DNA of 64,000 nt. It comes from Sediminibacterium sp. GTDB taxonomy: Bacteria > Bacteroidota > Bacteroidia > B-17B0 > Aurantibacillaceae. The stretch covers positions 91,785 to 155,784 of the forward strand of contig JASGCO010000007.1 in the NCBI GenBank assembly GCA_030054095.1. The letters run 5' to 3'. This document shows, one piece after another, positions 1 to 7,563 of the stretch (the stretch's first letter is position 1; every line of letters starts with the position of its first letter). The position numbers were made by a program, and so were the translations under genes. The notes below the pieces were generated by a model. It was not told the origin of the DNA and ran no database searches. It was given only the letters and a program-made list of their open reading frames with translations.

Positions 1-1062
1 AGCGGCGTGTTCAAGTTGAAAAAGGATATAGCGCGCGATAAGATTGTTTAAGGCTTTAGGCGCATGCCATTTTCCGGCCTTGGATGGAAGTTGCTCCTTG
101 TCGAAGTAGTCTGATAAAATGGTTCGTGTTTTTTCCAGATCCGTAATGTGTTGTATACTCAAATGATAGTCGCCTTTATATACAGGAAGGATAGAGCATT
201 CTAAGCCCGCTGCTTTATATGAATCCGTTAATTCTACTGCTCTTGAAAAAACAACAGATTCGTGTAATTGAACAGGAAGATTGTCAATGACCTGAGGGAT
301 GATTTGTGGGGGCATTCCTACTTCCTGAATCAGGACTTCTTTGTACTTCGGATGATTGGTATCTGCTTTCTCAAGGATGATCTCGTAACGGAGAAAACTC
401 TGATTGATAATTTTTATATTTTTCCCGGATTGAAAGCGTAACCATACTTTTTGCGTGGTGTCGTAATCCAGATCTTCAACGCGTTTAGCGTGAAGTACAT
501 TTTCTGTATCAACCTTAAGTGTTTTCAGGAAATCAACGAACTGGGCGTTTAGTATCCTGTCGCCGGTATCCGTCCATTCAATGGTGTAAAGATCCTTAGC
601 CGGATCACATACCATCACCTCCGCATCTATACGTTGCGACAGCGCTTCGGCAGTGGCCATCGAAATATTCCCCATCACAATACTGTTTTCATTCATCAGT
701 AAAGCTAAAGCCTCTTTAATTTCGCAACCCATAAACGTTCTTAATTGCTGGCATACAAGAGGCAACTGGGAAACGTCATTTACATATATTCCCACATCTA
801 CTAAGTTTGTTGTAGCGGGGAGAAATTCTCCTTCAGGTTTCAAACTTACCTGTAGCCCCATTTGTGTCAGTAAATCAGAGGCTTTGTTAGCTAATTCCTC
901 ATCAATGTTATGAAACAAAACGGCTGGTGCTGTATAAATAGCTTTTGAAACCATTTCTACAGGAACATTCAGGGATTCAGAAAGGATTTTTGATACGACC
1001 GGATTGGCAGTACCAACGGACTCAACAATAACGTTGTACCGCGTTGCTGTGGTTGTTGTCAT
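1..1062 (-). CDS. Partial protein with three tandem L7/L12-C-terminal-like domains
   Basis: Open from an ATG at 1060-1062 to the left edge (354 codons, no stop), so the C-terminus is missing. I do not recognise the gene by name. Three segments, residues about 8-76, 87-152 and 225-293, each follow the pattern of the ribosomal protein L7/L12 C-terminal domain: a beta strand, an amphipathic helix, a second helix followed by an 'AP/LPV' turn, then a third helix ending in a strand (first unit starts RYNVIVESVG and ends LLTQMGLQVSLKP). The segments between (153-224) and after (294-354) are different. There is no signal peptide and no membrane segment, so it should be cytoplasmic. The family resemblance is my reading by eye. 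Function unknown; a scaffold or protein-binding role is only a guess. It probably has its own promoter at 1248-1279. Confidence 0.8.
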   Translation of the reverse strand, partial: MTTTTATRYNVIVESVGTANPVVSKILSESLNVPVEMVSKAIYTAPAVLFHNIDEELANKASDLLTQMGLQVSLKPEGEFLPATTNLVDVGIYVNDVSQLPLVCQQLRTFMGCEIKEALALLMNENSIVMGNISMATAEALSQRIDAEVMVCDPAKDLYTIEWTDTGDRILNAQFVDFLKTLKVDTENVLHAKRVEDLDYDTTQKVWLRFQSGKNIKIINQSFLRYEIILEKADTNHPKYKEVLIQEVGMPPQIIPQVIDNLPVQLHESVVFSRAVELTDSYKAAGLECSILPVYKGDYHLSIQHITDLEKTRTILSDYFDKEQLPSKAGKWHAPKALNNLIARYILFQLEHAA

Positions 1063-1123
1063 GTATATATAATTGTTTAGTGAGCAATACAAGAAGTATC
1101 GCGTTGCTATGGTTGTTACATAC
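1036..1123. repeat. 60-bp-offset direct duplication of the start-codon region
   Basis: A segment of about 28 bp at 1036-1063, covering the first codons of the partial gene, recurs at 1096-1123 with about five differences, exactly 60 bp away. Both copies contain the core CGCGTTGCT. In gene orientation the outer copy reads ATG-TAA, a start followed at once by a stop, so it is a dead copy of the gene's beginning. It looks like the trace of a small tandem duplication in the leader. Confidence 0.7.
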
Positions 1124-1544
1124 TTGTTTTTAGTTTTATTTACTCAGTGTTTTTGATTTGGTTTACTGAATATAAATAGTGCTTATTTTAGTTGTTCATC
1201 TTTTTTTGGTTTTAAAGTTTAACTATATCTATAACTAAACTACATTACAAAGTTACATTATCAAAGAGGCCATGTCAAGTGTTTTTATGTTAATATTCTT
1301 TATTTATGATAACGTATAGTTCAATTGATTTAGTATCAGTGTATTAAATTTTGATGCAAATTTTAAGAAATATTTTACTTAGCAGTAGTGCAGTATCCCC
1401 ATTTTAAGTGCCTCTGTAAGGCTTGTAAATAAAGGGATTTTTTAGGTTTCAGTTAAGTAATGCGCCTAAAAAAACAGAGTATGTTAAAAGAATACAAAAA
1501 AATAATATTGCTATAAATGATAGCATTGTTTTTTAGCAAATATT
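1063..1544. other. AT-rich intergenic region
   Basis: This 482-bp gap holds the duplicated start-codon segment and one candidate promoter for the gene on its left. The rest is very AT-rich and has no credible open frame or strong hairpin. It also serves as the 3' flank of the seven-gene operon ending at 1545; I see no clear terminator there. Confidence 0.5.
1248..1279 (-). promoter_or_regulatory. Candidate Bacteroidota promoter for the L7/L12-like gene
   Basis: On the minus strand CTTG (1279-1276), a 20-nt spacer and TAACTTTG (1255-1248) fit the TTTG-N19/20-TAnnTTTG form. The leader to the ATG at 1062 would be about 180 nt, which is long, so other start sites are possible. Confidence 0.4.
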
Positions 1545-1898
1545 CTATAAAATGTATTTACAGAAGATAATAACTCCAGTTATTCCACTTATGAGTGCCG
1601 CAATTAGAACGGCTCCCGCAGCTACATCTTTAATGTATTTGGCCAGGTCACATGTTTGCGTGTAAATACCGTCAGTTAACCGTTCAATGGCACTGTTCAT
1701 CATTTCTAGCCCAATCACCAGTCCGCAACACAGTAATAACAGGCACCATTCTGTTGCTGTAATGCCGAAGCTAAAGCCGGCAACAATAACAACAGCGCTG
1801 GCCAACAAATGAATTTTCATGTGCGCTTCTGACTTAGTTGCAGCGCCAATTCCATTGAATGCATTTTTAAATGCGAGGAGCCTTTTGTGTATATACAT
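1545..1898 (-). CDS. dgkA: Diacylglycerol/undecaprenol kinase family protein
   Basis: 117 residues, the normal length for the small trimeric membrane kinase DgkA/UdpK, which phosphorylates a lipid alcohol (diacylglycerol or undecaprenol) at the inner membrane and recycles carriers for envelope polymers. Seen: N-terminal amphipathic stretch, three membrane segments and the family motifs EMMNSAIE (catalytic glutamates) and KDVAAGAVL. It is the last gene of the seven-gene minus-strand unit, and its start overlaps the end of the DUF1361 gene by 32 bp, implying coupled translation. Which lipid it uses cannot be read from the sequence; most Bacteroidota and Gram-positive members are thought to act on undecaprenol. 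Confidence 0.9.
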   Translation of the reverse strand: MYIHKRLLAFKNAFNGIGAATKSEAHMKIHLLASAVVIVAGFSFGITATEWCLLLLCCGLVIGLEMMNSAIERLTDGIYTQTCDLAKYIKDVAAGAVLIAALISGITGVIIFCKYIL

Positions 1899-2517
1899 GC
1901 CTTTGTAAATTAAATGTGTGGTAAATTAAAAATAAAAATACTGTAAAAGCAAGTGTAATGGCCCATGTTTCTTTATAATGATTGCTGTGAAACAGGGAGC
2001 GTTGCACCGCCGATAGTAATGAGAATGGTTTTTGTAAGACATCCCAACTGTTGAATCTGAGGAATCGCCCAAGGTAGATGCCATAAGCGCTGAGTAATAA
2101 CAGTAAGTATTCTATACATCGTAGCATAAACTTATGTTTGAGCATGGTATTAAAATAGATAAGTAGCAGATGTATGCTTTCAATAAAATAAATACTACCG
2201 AGAATGGCAAAAGAGGAAATAACAATCAGATCTATCCAGGCAGGCGCTGAGTGAGATTTATTAAGATGAAACAAATCGGTAATAATGTAAGGTGCATTCG
2301 GGAGAAAGAGGATAGCGCTAAAGCAAAGTGACGCTTTTAGCAGAGGTTGTGTGCTCCGAATGCACCATTGACTCAGCCGGAATGGAATCCAGGCAAGGAG
2401 GATATTCCACATTAAAAAGAGATAATCCCAACTGTTGAAATAAATGACACGTATGCTCAGTAGCAAACATGCTGCGGTAAAGAGAAGTGTTTTGCGGTTA
2501 GCGGTTATGGTATTCAT
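1867..2517 (-). CDS. DUF1361 family membrane protein
   Basis: A polytopic inner-membrane protein of about 216 residues with around six hydrophobic segments. The DUF1361 signatures are present: FLPNAPYIITDLFHL in the middle and GIYLGRFLRFNSWD near the end. Function of the family is unknown. I chose the ATG at 2517 (MNTITANRK); an upstream ATG at 2556 adds 13 residues and a much longer overlap with the preceding gene, and neither start has a Shine-Dalgarno sequence. It overlaps the LRR gene upstream and dgkA downstream, so it is translationally coupled inside the operon. Confidence 0.85.
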   Translation of the reverse strand: MNTITANRKTLLFTAACLLLSIRVIYFNSWDYLFLMWNILLAWIPFRLSQWCIRSTQPLLKASLCFSAILFLPNAPYIITDLFHLNKSHSAPAWIDLIVISSFAILGSIYFIESIHLLLIYFNTMLKHKFMLRCIEYLLLLLSAYGIYLGRFLRFNSWDVLQKPFSLLSAVQRSLFHSNHYKETWAITLAFTVFLFLIYHTFNLQRHVYTQKAPRI

Positions 2518-4390
2518 TGGTAGTGGTTTTGATAATTTTGCAAGTTGGTAACTCATCTCTTAGTACTTTAAGCGCTTCTTCTGTAATGTGTTCAATATAA
2601 ATCGTCCTCAGATTTTTTAACTGTTTCAACGTAGTATAATCCTGCTGATTGATATATTTTAATTTCAGCAGTTCAAGTTTTTTAAGACCAGATAGGTATT
2701 TTAAGCTGCTAAGGTAGTCGCCCCATAAACAAAGGTAGTTAAGGTGTTGAAGATCTTTTAAGGCAGATAGCTGGTCATCTTTCGGATTCAGTAAAGTAAG
2801 ATAGCGCAGTGATTGAAACGATTTTAACTCTTCCGTTTTCAGATTTTCTGCCCGCATACTAAGGTAGTCCAAATTCGAAAGAAATTGCAAGGGTTTTAAA
2901 CTTTCAATTGGCCAATTATTTAACTCAAGATGCGTAATTAGTTTTTTCCTATTTAAGTCCTGAATACTATTGTAAATGTGGTGCGATCGCATTGAAAAGC
3001 TTTGCCAGTCTTGGTTTTCATAATCTTTACAAAAAATGTAAAGTTTGTAACTGATTTTGCCGGTTTGAAAATAGTACGGAGGCGCTTCTTTTAATGCAGG
3101 ACGGGCAGAGAACGGATGGTGCAACAAGAGTTCAGGCAAACTGCTGTCCGACAAATCCATCAGATAATCCATATCTGTTTGTACAGATCCCGTTTTATGG
3201 TACAGATTATAATTTGTAATCAGTTTATCCCAATCTACCGAGGTGCTTAAACATAACCACAGGAACCACACTTCGGTGTTGGCGCGGGTAAGCTGCCACC
3301 CGCTTTTAAACGTGTATAATTTGTAGGCAGTTAACACTAATCCGGCAATCGCCATAATCAGGTACACGTAAACGCCAATTCTTAAATGTGTTAGCGCATA
3401 AGCGTTTACATACCAGTTATTACGTACCATAGCTGAAATGACCATCACTATACTTTGAGCAATCCAGGCATATACCAGCCATTTGATGTATGTATAACGC
3501 GGATTAAAATTTAATTCTCCCCGGTAACATATCATAATAAATACCATGGCCAGAATAATAGATGTAATGATAGCTGCAATGGCCTGATGCACAAAGTCGG
3601 AAAGTGTTACAGATACTGGTAAGGCGGGTTTTATAAACAATTGATGAATGTCGAGCCCGTTTAAAATCAGTAGCATGATATTTAATACACCAAAGGCGAA
3701 GCCCGCAACCAGCTTTTCGTCTAGCCAATACGTTTTATAGTTGTCTTTTGGTTCAATGTCTCTGTTCATAGTTGTATCAAGGCTGGTAATGGCTTTTATG
3801 GTTTGCATTTTCAATAAACCGTACACCATTAAAAATCCCCATAGTGTAAAAAAGCACCAGCTTAAGTTGAAGTCAGGAAACGTAATATCCTTTGTAAGAT
3901 CTTTAAATAAAGGGTTAGCGGCTCTGTAAAGACCAAAGAATATGAATACGAGGCCAAGTGCGATAGAAAAGGATAAAGCACGTTTCCAGATCCTGTTATA
4001 ACGCGTAACGTCTTTATTCTCTTCGCTTTTAGCAATGCTGTTTAGTATAACAAATACGAATGAACTAATGAGGGTATAAGCACTTAAAAAAAATTTTACG
4101 ATAATGGATTGGTGAAGGTGAATACTGTTGGCTGCCAGAACAAGTAAAGAAACAATCCAGGCAAATATGCTTAACGCGCTGCTGTGATAAAAGACAAAGA
4201 ATGCCGTGAGCAAGTGACAAAACGTGTAGTACCACCATGTTTTGCTTTTAAGTAATGGTCGGTTCATTGCCCCTAAACTACTTACCACAAATACAGAAAA
4301 AAGTAAAAAATTAATACCGGCCGACTGATTGTAAAACAAAACAGAGAACAGGGCAGTGCCGCTTAAAATAAGCCAATCGTAACGTTTCAT
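2498..4390 (-). CDS. DUF4173 membrane protein with C-terminal leucine-rich repeats
   Basis: 630 residues. Residues about 1-370 are a multi-pass membrane domain (roughly a dozen hydrophobic segments) with DUF4173 features such as NNWYVNAYALTHLRIGVYVY. Residues about 470-620 form a run of leucine-rich repeats of 22-24 residues (for example LNNWPIESLKPLQFLSNLDYL). The LRR part lies after the last membrane segment; its side of the membrane is not certain, but in the usual topology it would be cytoplasmic. The membrane domain is known from other Bacteroidota and Firmicutes without a known function; the LRR extension suggests a protein-binding role, which is inference. It lies 1 bp after the gene ending at 4392. 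Confidence 0.85.
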   Translation of the reverse strand: MKRYDWLILSGTALFSVLFYNQSAGINFLLFSVFVVSSLGAMNRPLLKSKTWWYYTFCHLLTAFFVFYHSSALSIFAWIVSLLVLAANSIHLHQSIIVKFFLSAYTLISSFVFVILNSIAKSEENKDVTRYNRIWKRALSFSIALGLVFIFFGLYRAANPLFKDLTKDITFPDFNLSWCFFTLWGFLMVYGLLKMQTIKAITSLDTTMNRDIEPKDNYKTYWLDEKLVAGFAFGVLNIMLLILNGLDIHQLFIKPALPVSVTLSDFVHQAIAAIITSIILAMVFIMICYRGELNFNPRYTYIKWLVYAWIAQSIVMVISAMVRNNWYVNAYALTHLRIGVYVYLIMAIAGLVLTAYKLYTFKSGWQLTRANTEVWFLWLCLSTSVDWDKLITNYNLYHKTGSVQTDMDYLMDLSDSSLPELLLHHPFSARPALKEAPPYYFQTGKISYKLYIFCKDYENQDWQSFSMRSHHIYNSIQDLNRKKLITHLELNNWPIESLKPLQFLSNLDYLSMRAENLKTEELKSFQSLRYLTLLNPKDDQLSALKDLQHLNYLCLWGDYLSSLKYLSGLKKLELLKLKYINQQDYTTLKQLKNLRTIYIEHITEEALKVLRDELPTCKIIKTTTNEYHNR

Positions 4391-4391
4391 A

Positions 4392-5099
4392 TTATTTTAA
4401 TTTTAAAGATTGATATACGGATAAAAAAACAGGAGCGCACATAAGAAGAAAGCCACAAAGAAACACGGGAGTATTAAACGTGTGGGGAATATACGTGTTC
4501 ATGTCGCTGAACAGATCTTCTTTGCCCGATAAACAATTCGTCCAGAACGGAAGGGAGTGGGTGGACAGATAATCCCACATAAAGGCCAGCAAACAAATAC
4601 TAATGCCGCTGAACAACACAAACCACTGGCTCCGGCTAATGCGGAACACCGGGTTACGTTCCGTCTGAGTAATAACATGCATGCTCCCAACCACCATAAG
4701 CAGCGCTATAATACAGGCGCTCCACACCGGTCCTACCCACGGTACCGGTATAAGAAACAAAATATCCCAGGTGTTAAGATCAACTGGCCAACCCAGGCAC
4801 AGGTAAAGCCCGGCATAATACATCAGATCCCAAACAGCAAATGCAAATGTGAACCACGCAAAACGTTGCAAAGCCGTTTTGCCACTAAGGTAACCTACCG
4901 CCACAAGCATCAATATAGTGGCCGCCTCTCTTGTCAGTTCTACCTGGGCTATCAGCGGCGGCATTGTCCGGAGCGGGAACTGAAACCCCTCCGGGTAATA
5001 CAACTGGCGCAGGTAAACCACAACCGCGGTTTCCAGAAACCCCATGGCAAGCGCAAAACCGGTTACCCATAAGAAAATTTTAGTATGTGACGTTTTCAT
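4392..5099 (-). CDS. Hypothetical polytopic membrane protein
   Basis: About 235 residues with six or so hydrophobic helices and conserved-looking loops (FALAMGFLETAVVVYLRQLY, WDLMYYAGLYLCLGWP). I do not recognise a named family. The ATG at 5099 (MKTSHTKIF) is preferred to an upstream ATG at 5126 because it directly precedes the hydrophobic start. A 171-residue frame lies antisense to it (4557-5072, +) but has no membrane or domain pattern and is a shadow. It is part of the seven-gene minus-strand unit, 1 bp before the DUF4173-LRR gene. Confidence 0.75.
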   Translation of the reverse strand: MKTSHTKIFLWVTGFALAMGFLETAVVVYLRQLYYPEGFQFPLRTMPPLIAQVELTREAATILMLVAVGYLSGKTALQRFAWFTFAFAVWDLMYYAGLYLCLGWPVDLNTWDILFLIPVPWVGPVWSACIIALLMVVGSMHVITQTERNPVFRISRSQWFVLFSGISICLLAFMWDYLSTHSLPFWTNCLSGKEDLFSDMNTYIPHTFNTPVFLCGFLLMCAPVFLSVYQSLKLK

Positions 5100-5141
5100 T
5101 TGTAGTTTAGTTAAATGGTGAAACAATGCGAGTAATAGTGT

Positions 5142-5624
5142 TTACAGTAAATTCAGTGTCGGGTCTTTTTCCAAACGCATGAGTAGTTGTATGCCGCTGT
5201 AAACCCATTGTAAGGTGACAAACCCCACGATACCAAAACTACAGTCAATGATCTGGTGGAATAATGGAATACCGCGCAGGGGGCCGCATATCAGTGCCAA
5301 AGGTATCACAAGCAAACAGGCTACTTGCCCCATACGAACAGTAAGCCGGTAAGCCACAGGATCAATATAAACCGGAATAAAAAACAAGGCAATAACGATA
5401 TGGGCAAACGCCAGCCAGTCTGTACCATAATGCATCAGCGGCGACGCCTGGTGTACCGCACTGTCAACAATGTGTATCCATTGGTGAAAGAAAGAAGGGA
5501 ACCAATCCAGATGCGCCATCATAAAGGTAGTTTCGGCGTGCAGGGGAAACGCTGTCAATCCGCTAAGAACCAGCAGTACAATAAACACGATTAACCACCG
5601 TCGTATATTTTGTTTATTTTTCAT
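5142..5624 (-). CDS. Hypothetical small membrane protein
   Basis: About 160 residues, with an N-terminal membrane anchor and three further hydrophobic segments separated by short loops (FHQWIHIVDSAVHQ, MHYGTDWLAFAHIVIALFFI). No named family recognised. The ATG at 5624 (MKNKQNIRRWL) is the more likely start, since the longer version at 5648 would come within 18 bp of the upstream stop and adds only eight residues. It sits between the winged-helix regulator and another membrane protein, so it probably belongs to the same envelope-related unit. Confidence 0.75.
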   Translation of the reverse strand: MKNKQNIRRWLIVFIVLLVLSGLTAFPLHAETTFMMAHLDWFPSFFHQWIHIVDSAVHQASPLMHYGTDWLAFAHIVIALFFIPVYIDPVAYRLTVRMGQVACLLVIPLALICGPLRGIPLFHQIIDCSFGIVGFVTLQWVYSGIQLLMRLEKDPTLNLL

Positions 5625-5666
5625 ATTTAAAAGTGCTTTGAATTTCAAAGTAAATGGATAAAAAAA

Positions 5667-5966
5667 TTAATCTATTTTCCGGATCAGTTTTTCAAGCGCG
5701 TCCAGATGTTCTTCAAATGCCTTCACCCCAATTTTAGTGGCGCTGTAGGTGGTAAGTGTTTTTTTACCTACAAATTCTTTTTTTACGTGAATGTACCCGT
5801 CTTTTTCAAGCGCGGCGGCATGACTTGCAAGGTTACCATCTGTTACCTGTAATAGCTCTTTAAGGCTGTTAAAATCCATGCTGTCGTTTACCATTAATAC
5901 ACTCATAATGCCAAGACGTACGCGGCTTTCAAATGCTTTATTGAGTTTATGAATGTTTGGGTTCAT
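5667..5966 (-). CDS. Winged-helix transcriptional regulator (PF13601-like)
   Basis: 99 residues: a single winged-helix DNA-binding domain of the small MarR/ArsR-like group. Seen: N-terminal helix (NKAFESRVRLGIMSVL), recognition helix region LQVTDGNLASHAAALEKDGYI and the wing KKEFVGKKTLTTYSATKIG. There is no cysteine pair or obvious ligand domain, so it likely responds through a partner protein. In Bacteroidota this regulator type commonly sits next to a polytopic membrane protein, as here (gene at 5982-6617). Probable target is its own operon through the promoter at 6637-6667; this is inference. Confidence 0.85.
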   Translation of the reverse strand: MNPNIHKLNKAFESRVRLGIMSVLMVNDSMDFNSLKELLQVTDGNLASHAAALEKDGYIHVKKEFVGKKTLTTYSATKIGVKAFEEHLDALEKLIRKID

Positions 5967-5981
5967 GTTACCGGTTGATAC

Positions 5982-6617
5982 TTAATGACGTTCGTATTTA
6001 TACCACATCACTGTACCATAAATGATGTGAAGAACTCCAAATCCGAGGGCCCAGAAAATAAGTCCCATGTTAATAAAAAAAGCGGCCAGAATGCCCAGCA
6101 GAATCTCGCAATACCCAAGGTAGCGAATGTCTTCGAGGGTATATTTACTGCCGTTCACCAGCGCCAATCCGTAAAATAGTAACATCGCCGGACTCAGTAA
6201 CGGGATCACATGGACCCCTTGTATAATCAAGGCCAGACAAAATAGTCCCCCTGCAAGAAGCGGAATACTCAGGTTGAGTAATAAACGCCAGGCGGTATGA
6301 TCAAATAGTTTTTGGCCGTTTACACGGGCTTTTCGGGCACTGAACAGCAACGCGGTGATTAATGACAGCCCTAGTACCGAAACGGCAACAAACACACATT
6401 GCCACAAAGCCTTGTAATAAGCACCCGCTCCATAGGTACGCTCATATCCTTCTTCGCCAAAATTTTCAATAATAATACTTACGGCTGTAATACCGGCTAA
6501 AGCGTATATACCGGCAAAGATACCCGATAGTCCGCTTAATGATAAAAACTTACTGGATTGTTTCATCATGTGCCGGATATCCTGAAGCGTATGAAGAGGT
6601 GATTCTGTTGAACTCAT
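5982..6617 (-). CDS. Polytopic membrane protein, first gene of the operon
   Basis: 211 residues: a short cytoplasmic N-terminus (LHTLQDIRHMMKQSSKFLSL) followed by about six hydrophobic helices. I know this type only as a conserved Bacteroidota partner of the small winged-helix regulator encoded 15 bp downstream. It could be a membrane sensor or sequestering partner for that regulator, but nothing in the sequence proves it. The start is firm: the promoter lies 20-50 bp upstream. Confidence 0.75.
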   Translation of the reverse strand: MSSTESPLHTLQDIRHMMKQSSKFLSLSGLSGIFAGIYALAGITAVSIIIENFGEEGYERTYGAGAYYKALWQCVFVAVSVLGLSLITALLFSARKARVNGQKLFDHTAWRLLLNLSIPLLAGGLFCLALIIQGVHVIPLLSPAMLLFYGLALVNGSKYTLEDIRYLGYCEILLGILAAFFINMGLIFWALGFGVLHIIYGTVMWYKYERH

Positions 6618-6636
6618 TTTAAAGTACTTTGTGATA

Positions 6637-6667
6637 CAAAGTTAATGCGCTTTTTTTAAAAGTCAAG
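6637..6667 (-). promoter_or_regulatory. Promoter of the seven-gene membrane operon
   Basis: On the minus strand CTTG (6667-6664), exactly 19 nt, then TAACTTTG (6644-6637): an almost ideal Bacteroidota housekeeping promoter. Transcription should begin near 6630 and give a leader of about 13 nt. No further promoter or terminator is evident before 1545, and all gaps are 18 bp or less. Confidence 0.75.
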
Positions 6668-6734
6668 ACCTGTTAACAAAATTTTTGGTTTAAAAGAAGA
6701 CGTAATATGTAAACCAGCCGAAGTAGAAGGAGAA

Positions 6735-6920
6735 GAGGCGGACAAAACAAACTCTTTGGCGGCCTCCCCGGTTCATCACATACCTTTTCCAAAGTTTTGG
6801 AACTTTGGAAAAATTTTACTCGCGCACCCGGGGCCGGGCTCTCGCTACTCGCTTTTTGCCGCAAAGCACCGGGCGGCAAAAGAGCTCAAACACGCCGCTC
6901 CATCCCTGGCCGGGTAACAG
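6735..6920 (-). ncRNA. GC-rich structured intergenic element, copy 1
   Basis: A GC-rich island inside an AT-rich gap. Hairpins: a perfect 12-bp stem at 6785-6796/6801-6812 with loop TTGG, and a 9-bp stem TTTTGCCGC/GCGGCAAAA at 6854-6862/6873-6881. Read on the minus strand the order is GATGGAGCGG, the TTTTG/CAAAA-based hairpin, then AAGCGAGTAGCGAGAGCC. This architecture is shared with the element at 33590-33724. From memory it resembles GC-rich dispersed intergenic sequences of Bacteroidota. Whether it is a transcribed RNA or a repeat is open. Confidence 0.4.
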
Positions 6921-7138
6921 AACAGCATAAAGGCTAATCAGGGTAATGAGAGGCATTTAATAACTGAATGAAATTGTCAGTTGATTACATCCAGATCACG
7001 TAATAGGAATCCTATGACGAACAACAACCATCTTCTACAACTGATATTTTGCGACGTTTGCTAATCATCCAAGGCGCTGACTTTACCTTAATCGTTAACC
7101 TTACGCTTTTACTGGTTTTTTGCCATACCACTAATTTC
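6921..7138. other. Intergenic stretch with nothing recognised
   Basis: Between the GC-rich island and the hypothetical gene ending at 7139. I find no open frame with coding character, no clear promoter and no strong hairpin. Confidence 0.4.
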
Positions 7139-7477
7139 TCAGTTGTGACCAGAGTTAAAGCTCCATTCGAGAATAGTACGAATGATTTTTGGGCTAACTG
7201 TTTTTGGAGAAATCAGGTTTGAAAAGTCAGGACATTTTAATCGTATTGTTACCGATTCTTTTTTTTCTATTCCGGGAAAGAATGAACCTGTGCTTAACAG
7301 GTAACTTTCCTCAGCGTTTTTATGAATAAAAAAATGTTTGATTTTAAACCGTTGATCTTCTGATACTATAGTAATACTTAACATATTTCCCGCTTCGTCA
7401 AATTCGTCCTTTACCCACCAGAAAAACAGCTCAGAGTTGTACGTTATTTTTCGTTTGGTTTTGCCGGATATAGCCAT
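7139..7477 (-). CDS. Hypothetical protein, 112 residues
   Basis: A small soluble protein, rich in beta-strand patterns (KRKITYNSELFFWWVKDE, FKIKHFFIHKN), with basic N-terminus and no signal peptide or membrane segment. I do not recognise the family. Codon use resembles the neighbours and the frame fills the space between the O-antigen ligase gene and the GC-rich island, so it is probably real. It is separated by 86 bp from the polysaccharide block and may be the last gene of that unit or have its own promoter. Confidence 0.6.
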   Translation of the reverse strand: MAISGKTKRKITYNSELFFWWVKDEFDEAGNMLSITIVSEDQRFKIKHFFIHKNAEESYLLSTGSFFPGIEKKESVTIRLKCPDFSNLISPKTVSPKIIRTILEWSFNSGHN

Positions 7478-7563
7478 TTTGTTAGCCTATGAAATAAATG
7501 TTCTGGGGAAACATATAGCAAATTTTTGCATCGTATTATGCTACTTATACCTGAAACGTTTGT

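Noticed and set aside
653..913. 86-codon plus-strand frame opposite the L7/L12-like gene
   Set aside because: Lies wholly inside the real gene on the other strand and has no recognisable features.
4557..5072. 171-codon plus-strand frame antisense to the membrane protein gene at 4392-5099
   Set aside because: No domain, signal or membrane pattern; many basic and Pro/Gln residues typical of the complement of a membrane-protein gene. The minus-strand frame is in the operon.
6673..6879. 68-codon minus-strand frame in the GC-rich island
   Set aside because: Low-complexity translation of hairpin sequence; no promoter or conserved features.
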